64,000 nt of DNA from an uncultured Bacteroidales bacterium (GTDB lineage: Bacteria; Bacteroidota; Bacteroidia; Bacteroidales; Bacteroidaceae), in assembly GCA_902791295.1 (NCBI GenBank), contig CADAVI010000001.1, positions 41,252 to 105,251 of the forward strand. The letters are read 5' to 3'. The notes beneath the pieces were generated by a model. That model did not search any database, had not been told where the DNA came from, and saw only the letters and a list, made by a program, of their open reading frames with translations. Of the stretch, positions 8,662 through 20,809 are shown one piece after another. How positions within the stretch are numbered: the first letter of the stretch is position 1; each line of letters opens with the position of its first letter. The position numbers and the translations under genes are program-made.

Positions 8662-8665
<4 letters not shown>
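8048..8665 (+). CDS. thiE: Thiamin phosphate synthase
   Basis: ThiE joins the pyrimidine pyrophosphate (HMP-PP) and the thiazole carboxy phosphate to give thiamin phosphate. The 205-residue TIM-barrel protein shows VQLRMK, the IDDRVAL and [12 protein letters not shown] metal and diphosphate motifs, a [11 protein letters not shown] loop and the phosphate-binding VAIGGI motif. It starts 4 nt after the thiS stop, and its stop overlaps the thiG start (ATGA). It is the canonical copy; a second, divergent homologue lies at 13081. Confidence 0.95.
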
Positions 8666-11134
<2,469 letters not shown>

Positions 11135-11139
11135 GCCTT

Positions 11140-11943
11140 ATGGAACTGAGCAGCACACAGAAACGGCGCTACAACCGCCACCTCATCCTGGAGCGTTTCG
11201 GGCGTGAGGGGCAGACGCGCCTCTTGCAGTCGAAGGTGCTCATCGTGGGGGCTGGCGGACTGGGCTCGCCGGTGGCGCTCTACCTTGCTGCGGCGGGTGT
11301 GGGCACCCTCGGGCTGGTGGACGGCGACCAGGTGAGCCTGACGAACCTGCAACGGCAGGTCATCCACAGCACGCCCGACGTGGGACGTCCGAAGGTGGAC
11401 TCGGCGGAGGAGAAGCTCCGCGCCATCAACCCCGATGTGACCATCGTCAAGCATGAGGTGTATCTGAGCGAGGACAATGCGCTGGACATCATCCGTCCCT
11501 ACGACTTCGTGATAGACGGCACGGACAACTTCGCCACGAAGTACCTCGTGAACGACGCCTGCGTCATGCTCAGCAAGGCGTTCTGCATGGGCGGCATCAG
11601 CCGCTACTCCGGACAGGTGATGACGCACCTTCCGGGCACGGCGTGCTACCGCTGTCTGTTCCCCGAGCCGCCCGAGATAGCCGACGTGGAGACGTGCTCC
11701 ACGGTGGGTGTGCTGGGCAGCATTGCCGGCATGCTGGGCACGGTGCAGGCCACCGAGGCCATCAAGTGTCTGGCGGGTGTGGGCGAGCCGCTGTGCAACG
11801 CTCTGCTCACCTTCGACGCGCTGACCATGGACTGGCAGCGATTTGACTTTCCGAAGAACGAGGACTGCGCTCTGTGCGGAGCGCATCCCACCATCACGCG
11901 GCTGAAGGAGTATGCCTTCAAGCCGTGCAGCAAAAAGATATAA
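11140..11943 (+). CDS. thiF: ThiF/MoeB-type adenylyltransferase for ThiS
   Basis: An E1-like enzyme that activates the ThiS C terminus with ATP. The 267-residue protein shows the nucleotide-binding GAGGLGSPVALYLAAAGVG motif, the DGDQVSLTNLQRQ block, DGTDNF and two CxxC pairs (CYRC and CALC) for structural zinc. A GTG at 11131 overlapping the thiC stop would add three residues; the ATG at 11140, six nucleotides after the stop, is preferred. MoeB would look similar, but the position inside the thi operon argues for ThiF. Confidence 0.9.
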   Translation: MELSSTQKRRYNRHLILERFGREGQTRLLQSKVLIVGAGGLGSPVALYLAAAGVGTLGLVDGDQVSLTNLQRQVIHSTPDVGRPKVDSAEEKLRAINPDVTIVKHEVYLSEDNALDIIRPYDFVIDGTDNFATKYLVNDACVMLSKAFCMGGISRYSGQVMTHLPGTACYRCLFPEPPEIADVETCSTVGVLGSIAGMLGTVQATEAIKCLAGVGEPLCNALLTFDALTMDWQRFDFPKNEDCALCGAHPTITRLKEYAFKPCSKKI

Positions 11944-11947
11944 CGAT

Positions 11948-13084
11948 ATGTTTTCAGACGAATTAAAGAAAATCAGTTGGGAGGAGACCACGGAGCGCAT
12001 CGCCTCCATGACTGACACGGATGTGCGGCGTGCACTGGCCAAGGAGCACTGCGACGTGAACGACTTCATGGCGCTGCTCTCGCCTGCGGCTGAGCCGTAT
12101 CTGGAGACCATGGCGCGCCTCTCGCGCAAGTACACCGAGGAGCGTTTCGGCAAGACCATCTCCATGTTCATTCCGCTCTACATCACCAACTCGTGCTCCA
12201 ACTCGTGCGTCTATTGCGGCTTCCACCGCGAGAACCCCATGGCGCGCACCATCCTCACGCCCGAGCAGATTGAGGATGAGTATCGTGCCATCAAGCAGCT
12301 GGCTCCGTTCGAGAACATCCTGCTGGTGACGGGCGAGAACCCGGCCAAGGCGGGTGTGCCCTACCTGGCCAAGGCGATTGACATTGCGAAGAAGTACTTC
12401 TCGAACATCAAGATAGAGGTGATGCCCCTGTCGGCTGAGGACTACAGAGAGCTGACCCACCACGGCCTGAACGGTGTCATCTGCTTTCAGGAGACGTACA
12501 ACCGCGAGCACTACAACATCTACCACCCGCACGGCATGAAGAGCAAGTTCGAGTGGCGCTGCGACGGCTTTGACCGCATGGGCCAAGCGGGAGTCCACTC
12601 CATTGGCATGGGCGTGCTCATCGGCCTGGAGAAGGAGTGGCGCACGGACGTGACGATGATGGCGCACCACTTGCGCTACCTGCAGAAGCACTACTGGAAG
12701 ACGAAGTACTCGGTGAACTTCCCGAGGATGCGCCCTGCGCAGAATGAGGGCTTCCACCCCAACTGCTTCATGACGGACCGCGAGCTGGCTCAGGCCACCT
12801 TCGCCATGCGCATCTTCGACCACGACGTGGACATCTCATACTCAACGCGTGAGCCGGCATTCATCCGCGACCACATGTGCACGCTGGGCGTCACTACGAT
12901 GTCGGCCGAGAGCAAGGTGAACCCCGGCGGCTACCACACCTATCCGCAGGCGCTGGAGCAGTTTACCGTGAGCGACGAGCGCACCGCCAAGGTCATCAAC
13001 CAGCGCCTCAAGGAGCTGGGACGCGAGCCGGTGTGGAAGGACTGGGACGCTTCGTTCGACTTTTTTGGCAAGAGCGCCTCATGA
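11948..13084 (+). CDS. thiH: 2-iminoacetate (dehydroglycine) synthase
   Basis: ThiH cleaves tyrosine by radical SAM chemistry to give dehydroglycine for ThiG. The 378-residue protein has the cluster motif CSNSCVYC within FIPLYITNSCSNSCVYCGF and the NFPRMRPA block typical of ThiH. The ATG at 11948 (MFSDELKKISWEE) lies 4 nt after the thiF stop; an earlier in-frame ATG lies inside thiF and is not used. The presence of ThiH and absence of the oxidase ThiO fits an anaerobe. Confidence 0.96.
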   Translation: MFSDELKKISWEETTERIASMTDTDVRRALAKEHCDVNDFMALLSPAAEPYLETMARLSRKYTEERFGKTISMFIPLYITNSCSNSCVYCGFHRENPMARTILTPEQIEDEYRAIKQLAPFENILLVTGENPAKAGVPYLAKAIDIAKKYFSNIKIEVMPLSAEDYRELTHHGLNGVICFQETYNREHYNIYHPHGMKSKFEWRCDGFDRMGQAGVHSIGMGVLIGLEKEWRTDVTMMAHHLRYLQKHYWKTKYSVNFPRMRPAQNEGFHPNCFMTDRELAQATFAMRIFDHDVDISYSTREPAFIRDHMCTLGVTTMSAESKVNPGGYHTYPQALEQFTVSDERTAKVINQRLKELGREPVWKDWDASFDFFGKSAS

Positions 13085-13617
13085 CGATAGTCATCACACT
13101 GCCGCACTTCTTTGCCGGAGAGGCTGAGCGCATAGCCCAGCTGCTGCAGCGGGGCGACGTGGATGTGGTGCATCTGCGCAAGCCCGAGGCGGCGCGCCAG
13201 AAGATGGAGGCGCTCATCCGGGCCATTCCGGCGGACCTGCACGGGCGGCTGGTGGTGCACGACCACCACGAGCTGGCCATGGCCTACGCGCTGAGGGGCA
13301 TCCACCTGAACGGACGCCATCCCGAGGCCCCGGCGGGCTACGGAGGGCAGCTCAGCGTGTCGTGCCACTCGCTGGCAGAGCTGGCGGAGCGCAAGCGGGA
13401 GCCCTTTGCCTACCTGAGCCTCAGTCCCATCTTCGACAGCATCTCGAAGCAGGGATACCGCGCGGCCTTCACGGCCGAGGAGCTGGAGCGTGCCCGGCAG
13501 GAGGGCATCATAGACCGCCGCGTGATGGCGCTGGGCGGTGTGACATTCGATAAACTGGACGCCGTGCGCCAGATGGGCTTTGGCGGCGGCATGATATTGG
13601 GAGACGCATGGAGATAG
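13081..13617 (+). CDS. ThiE/TenI-like protein, second thiamin phosphate synthase homologue
   Basis: The 178-residue protein overlaps the thiH stop (ATGA) and the thiD start by 10 nt, so it belongs to the operon. It keeps the TIM-barrel pattern of ThiE: VVHLRKP, a RLVVHDHHELA stretch in place of the NDR metal motif, GIHLNGRH in place of HLGQxD, SLSPIFDS and VMALGGV. Loss of the Asp in the HLGQxD motif and its small size suggest that it is either a TenI-type aminase/isomerase or a divergent synthase. TenI aromatises the ThiG product in Bacillus, so a similar role here is an inference. Confidence 0.8.
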   Translation: MTIVITLPHFFAGEAERIAQLLQRGDVDVVHLRKPEAARQKMEALIRAIPADLHGRLVVHDHHELAMAYALRGIHLNGRHPEAPAGYGGQLSVSCHSLAELAERKREPFAYLSLSPIFDSISKQGYRAAFTAEELERARQEGIIDRRVMALGGVTFDKLDAVRQMGFGGGMILGDAWR

Positions 13618-14399
13618 TATTGACCATAGCAGGGAGCGACCCCTCGGCGGGGGCTGGTGTGCAGCAGGACCTGAAGACCATCACGGCGCAGGGCTGCTAC
13701 GCGGCCACGGTCATCACGTCGCTCACCTCGCAGAACACGATGGGGGTGCGCTCGGCCATGAGCGTGCCGGCGGAGGTGGTGGCCTCGCAGCTGGACGCGG
13801 TGCTGGACGACCTGCAGGTGGGTGCCATCAAGATAGGCATGTTGCCCGACACGGACGTGGCACGGGCAGTGGCGGAGCGCCTGCAGAACTACCTGAAGGA
13901 GCACGCTGTGCCAGTGGTGTATGACCCTGTGATGCTGTCCACCAGCGGCTATCACCTCATGCAGCCCGACGCCGTGGAGTACATCGCCACGCACCTTTTC
14001 CCCCTGTGCACACTCATCACCCCCAACCTGCCCGAGACGGAGTATCTCCTGCAGCGGCTGGGCGTGGAGCGCCCGCTGGAGAGCCTCGACCTGTCGGGCC
14101 GCCAGCTGGCGGAGCGCTACGGCACGGCCTTCCTGCTGAAGGGGGGACATGCCGACTCGGCAGTGATGACCGACCGCCTGTACCTGGCGGACGGAGCCAT
14201 CCACCGCTTTGAGGCGCGCAAGATAGAGAGCACCAACCTGCACGGCACGGGGTGCGCCCTGTCGTCGGCCATTGCCACGCAACTGGCGCTGGGGCACTCG
14301 CTGCCCGAAGCGGTGGAGACGGCCAAGCGGTTCCTCACCGAGGCCATTGCACGGGCGGCACATTTGGGCATCGGACACGGCAACGGTCCGGTGCAGTAA
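13608..14399 (+). CDS. thiD: Hydroxymethylpyrimidine/phosphomethylpyrimidine kinase
   Basis: ThiD phosphorylates HMP and HMP-P to HMP-PP, the substrate of ThiE. The 263-residue ribokinase-fold protein begins MEIVLTIAGSDPSAGAGVQQD and has KIGMLPD, VYDPVM, ITPNLPE, FLLKGGH and the catalytic anion-hole motif HGTGCALSSAIA. It is the last gene of the operon, and a strong terminator begins 9 nt after its stop. ThiL, ThiM and thiamin transport genes are not in the window. Confidence 0.97.
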   Translation: MEIVLTIAGSDPSAGAGVQQDLKTITAQGCYAATVITSLTSQNTMGVRSAMSVPAEVVASQLDAVLDDLQVGAIKIGMLPDTDVARAVAERLQNYLKEHAVPVVYDPVMLSTSGYHLMQPDAVEYIATHLFPLCTLITPNLPETEYLLQRLGVERPLESLDLSGRQLAERYGTAFLLKGGHADSAVMTDRLYLADGAIHRFEARKIESTNLHGTGCALSSAIATQLALGHSLPEAVETAKRFLTEAIARAAHLGIGHGNGPVQ

Positions 14400-14407
14400 T
14401 CCCACAG

Positions 14408-14437
14408 GGGGAGGCAGACTTTTGCCTCCCCTTTTTT
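14408..14437 (+). terminator. Terminator of the thiamin operon
   Basis: GGGGAGGC (14408-14415) pairs with GCCTCCCC (14424-14431), followed by six T. Its right half, TGCCTCCCCTTTTTTGCAAC, recurs before the palindrome arrays at 24762 and 53140. Confidence 0.9.
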
Positions 14438-14447
14438 GCAACTAGTG

Positions 14448-14529
14448 GCGCACCCTGCGCTACATTAATTGCGCACGGTGCACGATTATAATAGCGCAGG
14501 GTGCGCAATTAATGTCGTGCACGGTGCGC
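14448..14529 (+). repeat. Phased 13-bp palindrome array, locus B (4 units, 23-bp pitch)
   Basis: Units start at 14448 (GCGCACCCTGCGC), 14471 (GCGCACGGTGCAC), 14494 (GCGCAGGGTGCGC) and 14517 (GTGCACGGTGCGC), each exactly 23 bp after the last. Units one and three are perfect reverse complements. The array is preceded by ACTAGTG and lies directly behind the thiamin operon terminator. Confidence 0.9.
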
Positions 14530-14794
14530 ATGTAGAGGGGTGAACGGAGAGCAAAATGAGGAGGGCACGGAAAGCGCTTACACCTGCTGACGAATTTGCC
14601 CATGCCGCGTGCACAGAACGGCGCAGAGGGCGATGACGGCACGAGGCGACGTGCTGCAAGCAACTGAACGGAGTGAATGATAACGACTTACACGTTGCCA
14701 CTCAAGGTGCGTATTTTCTCGCCTTTCTCGTCATAATAGTGTGCTATCCGTACGATTTTAGCGTTCTTTTACTGCAGATTTGACAATATTTCCG

Positions 14795-14802
14795 TAATTT
14801 TG
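14795..14802 (+). promoter_or_regulatory. -7 box of the SusC-protease operon
   Basis: TAATTTTG matches TAnnTTTG and would start transcription near 14809, about 40 nt before the first possible susC start. No TTTG lies at the right distance upstream. Confidence 0.5.
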
Positions 14803-14849
14803 CAGGCTCAAACAACAAAACAGAGACGATTACACGAATAGCTGAGAGA

Positions 14850-17800
14850 ATGAGGAAAATACACACGATGAGCAAGCTGTCGAGCTTGCTCGCTATGACA
14901 TTTTTATGGCTGTGCAGCCCCGTGGCGGTGGCACAGCACACAACTGCAACCACACAGACAGCGGCCCAGCGCACCGTGGTGACGGGCCAGGTGAAGGACG
15001 AGCAGGGACAGCCTCTGCCCGGCGTGTGCGTGCTTGTGCCCGAGACGAAGCAGGGCGTGGTGACCGACCCCGATGGACGCTACACGCTCACGGCCGACCT
15101 CATGCCGGGGCGCACCATCGAGTACTCCTTCATGGGCTTCGCCACGCAGACCGTGGTGTATGGCCACCAGAAGAAACTGAACATCATCCTGAAGGAGAGC
15201 AACACCGAGCTGGACGCCGTGGTGGTGACAGCCCGCACCAACATCAACGAGATAGACATACGCGGCAAGGCCGGCGTGGTGGAGAGCATCGACATGAAGC
15301 GCGTGGAGGAGAAGCCCATGATAGACTTCGCCCTCTCGCTCCAGGGCCAAGTGCCCGGACTCATGGTGGTGAACACCGGCGAGCTGGGCTCACGCCCGCA
15401 AATACGCATACGCGGCAACTCATCCCTGCGCAAGGGCAACGCCACCAACGAGCCCCTCTACGTGCTGGACGGCAAGGTCATCAGCGCCGACGTGTTCTAC
15501 AACCTCAACCCCACCGACATCAAGAGCATCAAGGTGCTCAAGAATGCCGCCGCCTGCGCCCTCTACGGCGTGAAGGCCGCCAACGGCGTGCTGGAAATCT
15601 CCTCACAGCGCGGCTACGAGGGCGCACCCTCCATCAACTACTCCACCAACGTGGGCGTGACCACACGCGGACGCCGTGGCATTCGCATGATGAACTCGGC
15701 CGAGAAGCTGGAGCTGGAGCGCCTGCTGCAGAATCCCGAGACACCGGGCTACCGCTACAGCGCCGACTACTACAACAAGTACTACGCCAACGACCCGCAG
15801 CTGCCACAGCTCATCGCCGCCGGACAGGCCAAGCTCGACTCGCTCCGCCGCATCAACACCGACTGGTTTGACGAACTGCTGCGCAACAATGTCTATCACC
15901 GCCACTCGCTCAGCGTCAGAGGCGGCAACGGGCAGACCTCCTACTACATCTCGGGCAACTACGCCTATCAGGGCGGACGCATCCGTGGCAACAACAAGGA
16001 GCGCATGGGCATCAGGCTCAACCTGGACCAGCGGCTGGGCAAGATTGGATACCTCATGTTCAGCGTCGACGGAGCCTATGCGAAGACAAAGACTCCGAAC
16101 GGCACCAACAGCAACCCCACCTCCCTCATCTACGAGCTGAACCCCTACGAGCAGAAGCACGGCACACTGTGGTCCTATCCCGGACAGACCTACAACGACC
16201 TCATGCACCAGTTTGAGGCCGAGTCGAAAGACAAGAGCGCCGGAGCCAGCGCCAGCCTCACACTCACACCGCTGCCCGGACTGGACGTGGCAGCCGTGGT
16301 GGGCGTTGACTTCCTGCTGGGCGACGCCGCGCAGTTTACCCCCTCCACCGCCTACTCGGAGCAGCACAGCGGAGCCGCCGAGGAAGCACGGGGCATCTAC
16401 CAGAAAAGCAAGAACACCACGACCAACCTGACCGGCAACCTGCGCGTCACCTACAACCGCACCTTCGCCGAGAAGCACGACGTGACCGTGGGCGCCAACA
16501 TGGACTACTACCGCACCGACCTGGACAACCAGCTCATGCGCGGATACGGCGTCGGCACCATCAACTCGCCCGCCGCCATCAACCAGTCGCTCAGCGGCAC
16601 ACGCCAGCCCTATGTGAACGCCACACGAGACAAGATGGCGCAAGTGGGATACGGAGGCGTGCTGGGATACACCTACGACAGCACCTACGACCTCTACGCC
16701 ACCCTCAAGCTCGACGCCTCCTCCGTGCTGCCCAGCGACAAGCGATGGAACAAGGCATGGGCCGTGGGCATCGGATGGACACCCACACAATACGCCTTCC
16801 TGCAAGACAACAAGTGGCTGACCAACCTCAACCTCAAGGCCAGCTACGGACAGACCGCCAACCTCAACGGCGTGTCGGTGGCACAGACCGTGGCCAGCTT
16901 CGAATACGCCACCACCAGCTATGAGAGCACCAGGCCGCTCAACTTCATCACACTCTACAACAGCGACCTCGTGCCCGAGCAAAACCACTCCATCGACTAC
17001 GGCTTCTCCATCGAGCTGCTCAAGCGATTCACCATCGACATGAACTTCTACACACGCAAGACCAAGCAGGCTCTGCTTGATGTGCCCATCCCCACATCTA
17101 CCGGATTCAGCACACTCAAGCGCAACATCGGCGTGCTCCAGAACAAAGGCGTGGAAGTCAGCGTCAACGCCAAAGTCATCGACGGGTTCGACTGGCGATG
17201 CAGCATCGGCGCCACACTCGCCTACAACGAGAACAAGGTACTCGACCTCTACTACGCCGACCGCATCTACACCTACGAGGACGCTCTCGTGCCCGACTAT
17301 GAAATCGGCAAGTCATACGACATGCTCTACGGACCCAAGTCGCTCAGCATCGACCCGCTCACCGGATACCCCATGTTCCGCGGAGGCGACGGCGAAGAGA
17401 AATCGGCCACCAAGCCACTCACCAAGGACGACGTCATCGCACTCGGACACCTCACACCACCCTACACCGGCACCGTCAGCCTGAACTTCGGATACAAGTC
17501 CTTCGACTTCGACATGGACTTCTACTACGTGCACGGAGGCGTGCAGCGATACAGCTACACCTATGTGCGCAACAAGGACACCGCCAACAAGAACGCCGTC
17601 GGCGGACAGACCGGCAAGATGTGGTTCCGCCAGGGAGACGAGAACAAGACCTACTGGACACCCTTCTACACCTCAGCCACCGCCGAGGAGAACATAGCAC
17701 TCTACCCCAACTCCCGCACCGTGGGCAAGAGCGACTACCTCAAGCTCTCCATGGTGTCACTGCGATACCGAATCCCATCGGTCTGGACACAGAAGCACCT

Positions 17801-17945
17801 GCCCTGCGTGAAATACTGCACCGTGGGCCTGCAAGCCAGCAACCTCTACACCTGGACCTCCTACAACGAGAGCGACCCCGAAAGCGGACAGCTGGCCGGC
17901 ACCACACAGCCCGTCTTCACCTTCAACCTCAACGTGACATTCTAA
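14850..17945 (+). CDS. SusC-type TonB-dependent outer membrane transporter
   Basis: The 1031-residue protein has a signal peptide (an alternative start is the ATG at 14868), a CarboxypepD-regulatory-like domain (about residues 42-120, from VTGQVKDEQGQPLPGV), a plug domain with LDAVVVTA and QIRIRGNSSL, the SusC motif YVLDGK, and a long beta-barrel ending in an aromatic residue (FTFNLNVTF). It should pair with the SusD-like lipoprotein downstream to form a pedal-bin importer at the outer membrane. Gene neighbours are proteases and a haem-binding-type protein and not glycosidases, so the cargo may be peptide or protein-bound haem. No sigma/anti-sigma pair lies upstream. Confidence 0.93.
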   Translation: MRKIHTMSKLSSLLAMTFLWLCSPVAVAQHTTATTQTAAQRTVVTGQVKDEQGQPLPGVCVLVPETKQGVVTDPDGRYTLTADLMPGRTIEYSFMGFATQTVVYGHQKKLNIILKESNTELDAVVVTARTNINEIDIRGKAGVVESIDMKRVEEKPMIDFALSLQGQVPGLMVVNTGELGSRPQIRIRGNSSLRKGNATNEPLYVLDGKVISADVFYNLNPTDIKSIKVLKNAAACALYGVKAANGVLEISSQRGYEGAPSINYSTNVGVTTRGRRGIRMMNSAEKLELERLLQNPETPGYRYSADYYNKYYANDPQLPQLIAAGQAKLDSLRRINTDWFDELLRNNVYHRHSLSVRGGNGQTSYYISGNYAYQGGRIRGNNKERMGIRLNLDQRLGKIGYLMFSVDGAYAKTKTPNGTNSNPTSLIYELNPYEQKHGTLWSYPGQTYNDLMHQFEAESKDKSAGASASLTLTPLPGLDVAAVVGVDFLLGDAAQFTPSTAYSEQHSGAAEEARGIYQKSKNTTTNLTGNLRVTYNRTFAEKHDVTVGANMDYYRTDLDNQLMRGYGVGTINSPAAINQSLSGTRQPYVNATRDKMAQVGYGGVLGYTYDSTYDLYATLKLDASSVLPSDKRWNKAWAVGIGWTPTQYAFLQDNKWLTNLNLKASYGQTANLNGVSVAQTVASFEYATTSYESTRPLNFITLYNSDLVPEQNHSIDYGFSIELLKRFTIDMNFYTRKTKQALLDVPIPTSTGFSTLKRNIGVLQNKGVEVSVNAKVIDGFDWRCSIGATLAYNENKVLDLYYADRIYTYEDALVPDYEIGKSYDMLYGPKSLSIDPLTGYPMFRGGDGEEKSATKPLTKDDVIALGHLTPPYTGTVSLNFGYKSFDFDMDFYYVHGGVQRYSYTYVRNKDTANKNAVGGQTGKMWFRQGDENKTYWTPFYTSATAEENIALYPNSRTVGKSDYLKLSMVSLRYRIPSVWTQKHLPCVKYCTVGLQASNLYTWTSYNESDPESGQLAGTTQPVFTFNLNVTF

Positions 17946-18020
17946 GCAGCAAGAACTAGCAAGACGAGTCTGCCCGGAAAGACCAGCAAGACAATATATA
18001 ACAGCAACAAAACCACAAGC

Positions 18021-19409
18021 ATGACACTCAAACAACTATACCGCACCATCGCACTCACCCTGCCACTCACCTGGCTCGGCGCCTGCTCGGTGGATGTGCC
18101 ACCCCCAGACCTCTACAGCGACCCCGACGCCATCACCAACGTGGAAGCGGCGCGCTCGCTCCTCACCTCCTGCTACACCCTCTACCCACACTACGAGTAC
18201 GAGTTCTCCACCCTGGGCAATGACTTCTGCCTCACGTCACTCTCGGGCAAGGACATCAACCAGCAGAACCTCTACAACTGGCAGGACAAGGACATCAGCT
18301 CGCTGGCCACCGACATGTGGCTGGCCTACTACAACTGCATCGCCAACTGCGACGTGCTCATGGAGCGGCTCGACAAGGTGAAGACCGCCTCCACCAGCGC
18401 AGCCGACGCCAAGCGAGCCATCACCGCTGAGGTGAAGACCCTCAAGGCCCTGTGCTACTTCCAGCTCCTGCGCATCTACGCACCAGCCTACAGCCAAGGA
18501 GGCGAAGCCGACGGCATCGTGCTGAAGAACCGCGTCGGACTCGAGTTCCCCAAGCGCAGCAGCCTTGCGCAATGCGTGGACTACATCCGCACCCTCCTCA
18601 CCGAAGCAGCCGCCGTGGACAACGCCCCCAAGCGCAACGGATGGCTCTCGCAACAGGCAGCCCGCCAGCTGCTGGCACAGCTCAGCCTCTACACCGGACA
18701 GTATGACGAAGCACTCGCCCAAGCCAAGGAAGTGCTCAGCCACATGCCCGCCGGAGCCCTCAGCGCCAGCCAGTACCCACGCCTGTGGGACATCGCCACA
18801 TGGGAAGGACGCATCTTTGCATTCAACACCGCACAGACCTATTACAACTCCTTGGAGTACAGCGCCACCGAAGGCGACCTCTTCGCGCTAAACCCCGCCC
18901 TCCGCATGGAGAACACCGACGCACGACGCGCCACCAACGAGCTCGCCATGACGATGGCAGGCGAGGAGCGCACACTCCTGGGCAAGTACAACCTGCGCAA
19001 CAAGAAAGGACTCAGCACCGCCTATATCGACCAGATGCGCTACGCCGAGACCCTCTTCGTCGCCGCCGAGTGCGAGGCTCGCACCGGACACGAAGCCGAG
19101 GCACGGCAGCGCGTCAACACCTACCTCGAGGACATGGGCGCCACACCGCTGGGCGACAACCTCACAGGCACCGCCCTCGTGAAGGCTATCCTCAACGAGA
19201 AATGCCGCGAGCTGGCCGGCGAAGGACACAACTGGTTCGACCTGAAGCGCACCGGCACCACCCTGCCACGCCTCAAGCGCTGGGCCACAGCCATCGACAA
19301 GAACATCTCTGCGGACGACTACCGCTGGACCTTCCCCATCCCATCCTCCGAGTACAAGTACAACGAGAGCGTGACACAAAACCCCGGCTGGCCCCTCAAC
19401 CGGAACTGA
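18021..19409 (+). CDS. SusD/RagB-type surface lipoprotein
   Basis: The 462-residue protein has a lipoprotein signal peptide with LGAC, followed by SVDVPPPDLYSD. The central region has the helical SusD pattern (ITAEVKTLKALCYFQLLRIYA), and the C terminus has the usual LNEKCRELAGEGHNWFDLKRTGT block and ends with an NPGWPLN motif, close to the NPGY signature of the family. It caps the partner SusC barrel and binds the substrate. It follows susC by 75 bp, in the same operon. It is slightly short for the family. Confidence 0.92.
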   Translation: MTLKQLYRTIALTLPLTWLGACSVDVPPPDLYSDPDAITNVEAARSLLTSCYTLYPHYEYEFSTLGNDFCLTSLSGKDINQQNLYNWQDKDISSLATDMWLAYYNCIANCDVLMERLDKVKTASTSAADAKRAITAEVKTLKALCYFQLLRIYAPAYSQGGEADGIVLKNRVGLEFPKRSSLAQCVDYIRTLLTEAAAVDNAPKRNGWLSQQAARQLLAQLSLYTGQYDEALAQAKEVLSHMPAGALSASQYPRLWDIATWEGRIFAFNTAQTYYNSLEYSATEGDLFALNPALRMENTDARRATNELAMTMAGEERTLLGKYNLRNKKGLSTAYIDQMRYAETLFVAAECEARTGHEAEARQRVNTYLEDMGATPLGDNLTGTALVKAILNEKCRELAGEGHNWFDLKRTGTTLPRLKRWATAIDKNISADDYRWTFPIPSSEYKYNESVTQNPGWPLNRN

Positions 19410-19568
19410 CAACGGGCACGGGCAATAGCCAGCAACGGTGAGCCTCATAACGCGGCAACGGCAAGCCCAGCAGCACAGCAACGGCAAGCCATGCAGCATA
19501 AGAACGGGCAGCTCCATAACTCAACAAGACGAAACATTCATCTAAAATAAATCAAACTGTAATCAACA
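19410..19568 (+). repeat. Intergenic spacer with imperfect CAACGG-type repeats
   Basis: The 159-bp gap within the operon carries several close copies of CAACGG(C/G)AAG/CAACGGTGAG and CAGCACAGCAACGG-like strings, purine- and C-rich. No hairpin with a T run and no promoter was found, so transcription may continue. Confidence 0.35.
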
Positions 19569-20750
19569 ATGAAGAAGATTCTATTCGCCCTCATGGGCCT
19601 CTGCACGCTAGCATTCACAGCGTGCGACAGTGACGACGACAACAAGTCAGAGCTCAGCAACCGCTGGAGCATCGACGAAGTGACTCAAACGCTCTACGAC
19701 AGCGACACAGAGGGTGTCAGCGTGACCGTGCGCCTCGCCATGACCCCCAACAAAGACGTGGTGCTCGAGCCTGTCATCACCTATGGCAACGACGCGATGA
19801 ACAAGGTGTTCGAGACCGAGCAGTTCGTCACCATCCCTGCAGGCCAGAAGAGCACCACCTTCAAGGTGTGCGCCAATGGACTCGAGAGCATCCAGCAGAG
19901 CGGCTACATTTCCATCACCTTTAAGGAAGTGGCAGGCGTGAAGGCTGGCCAGGCTGCTTTCATATACGTCGCTCCGATGGGCGGCGAGGTGCAGACTCCC
20001 ACAGCCGAACAGCAGGAGATGATGGCCACATGGAAGGACAACGGCTTCGACGCGGAGAAGTACCTCGGCGTGCACAAAGTCTCCACCACCATCACCTTCA
20101 ACGATGACGACAAGGAGCTGTACTTCGGCGGACAGCAGAGCATGGAGTATAACGGATTTGTGACCATCAACGTGAGCCCCAACGCCACGGAAGACGACAT
20201 CTGCCTCGTGATGAGCGGCAACGCCCTCGGCATGCAGAGCTTCCTCTACAAGACCTTCAAGCTCAACACCGTGGAGGACGAGGACTACTGGCTGCAGAAC
20301 GTGCACAATACGGATCTGCTCAAGCAGGTCAACTACAACGCTGCCACAGAGACCTTCAACGTGGCGCTGGAGATTCACGTGAACCTGGACGGCAGCATCA
20401 TCTTCACCAAGCTGAACGAAGAGGACAAGGAGATTGTTGCCTTCGAGTATGACTACTCTGCATGGAACCGCCAGCAGACCTTCGACACCTTCCTCTTGGA
20501 CAATGGTGATGCTGGAGAGGAAGAGATTTCCATGGAAGAGGCTATCGAACAGGGCATCACACTCAATCCTGCCGCTTGCCTCGGCTACAGCGACATCTCC
20601 TACGACGCGTGGGACGGCGGCGTGACCTCGCTCTACGTCACTCCTGCGGGCAGCTGGAACAGCACAGGCCTCGACTTCGTGTTCCCATTCGACTTCTCAC
20701 TCGCCAGCGGCTACGAGAAGGTGAGTGTGCGCATCAGCATCGACGACTAA
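19569..20750 (+). CDS. Surface-exposed lipoprotein of the SusC/D-protease operon, DUF4929-like
   Basis: The 393-residue protein starts MKKILFALMGLCTLAFTAC with a lipobox ending at Cys19, followed by the acidic run DSDDDNKSE typical of surface-exported Bacteroidetes lipoproteins. Residues about 30-130 look like a beta-sandwich (VTVRLAMTPNKDVVLEP, FVTIPAGQKSTTFKV). The rest resembles DUF4929 proteins found beside SusC/D and M16 genes; this is recalled from gene neighbourhoods and not verified. It probably helps to capture substrate at the cell surface. Confidence 0.6.
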   Translation: MKKILFALMGLCTLAFTACDSDDDNKSELSNRWSIDEVTQTLYDSDTEGVSVTVRLAMTPNKDVVLEPVITYGNDAMNKVFETEQFVTIPAGQKSTTFKVCANGLESIQQSGYISITFKEVAGVKAGQAAFIYVAPMGGEVQTPTAEQQEMMATWKDNGFDAEKYLGVHKVSTTITFNDDDKELYFGGQQSMEYNGFVTINVSPNATEDDICLVMSGNALGMQSFLYKTFKLNTVEDEDYWLQNVHNTDLLKQVNYNAATETFNVALEIHVNLDGSIIFTKLNEEDKEIVAFEYDYSAWNRQQTFDTFLLDNGDAGEEEISMEEAIEQGITLNPAACLGYSDISYDAWDGGVTSLYVTPAGSWNSTGLDFVFPFDFSLASGYEKVSVRISIDD

Positions 20751-20809
20751 TCGGCTGAAGCTCACGAACACGTCACTATTCATTAACGCTATAATAAGGA
20801 AAAACTCAC

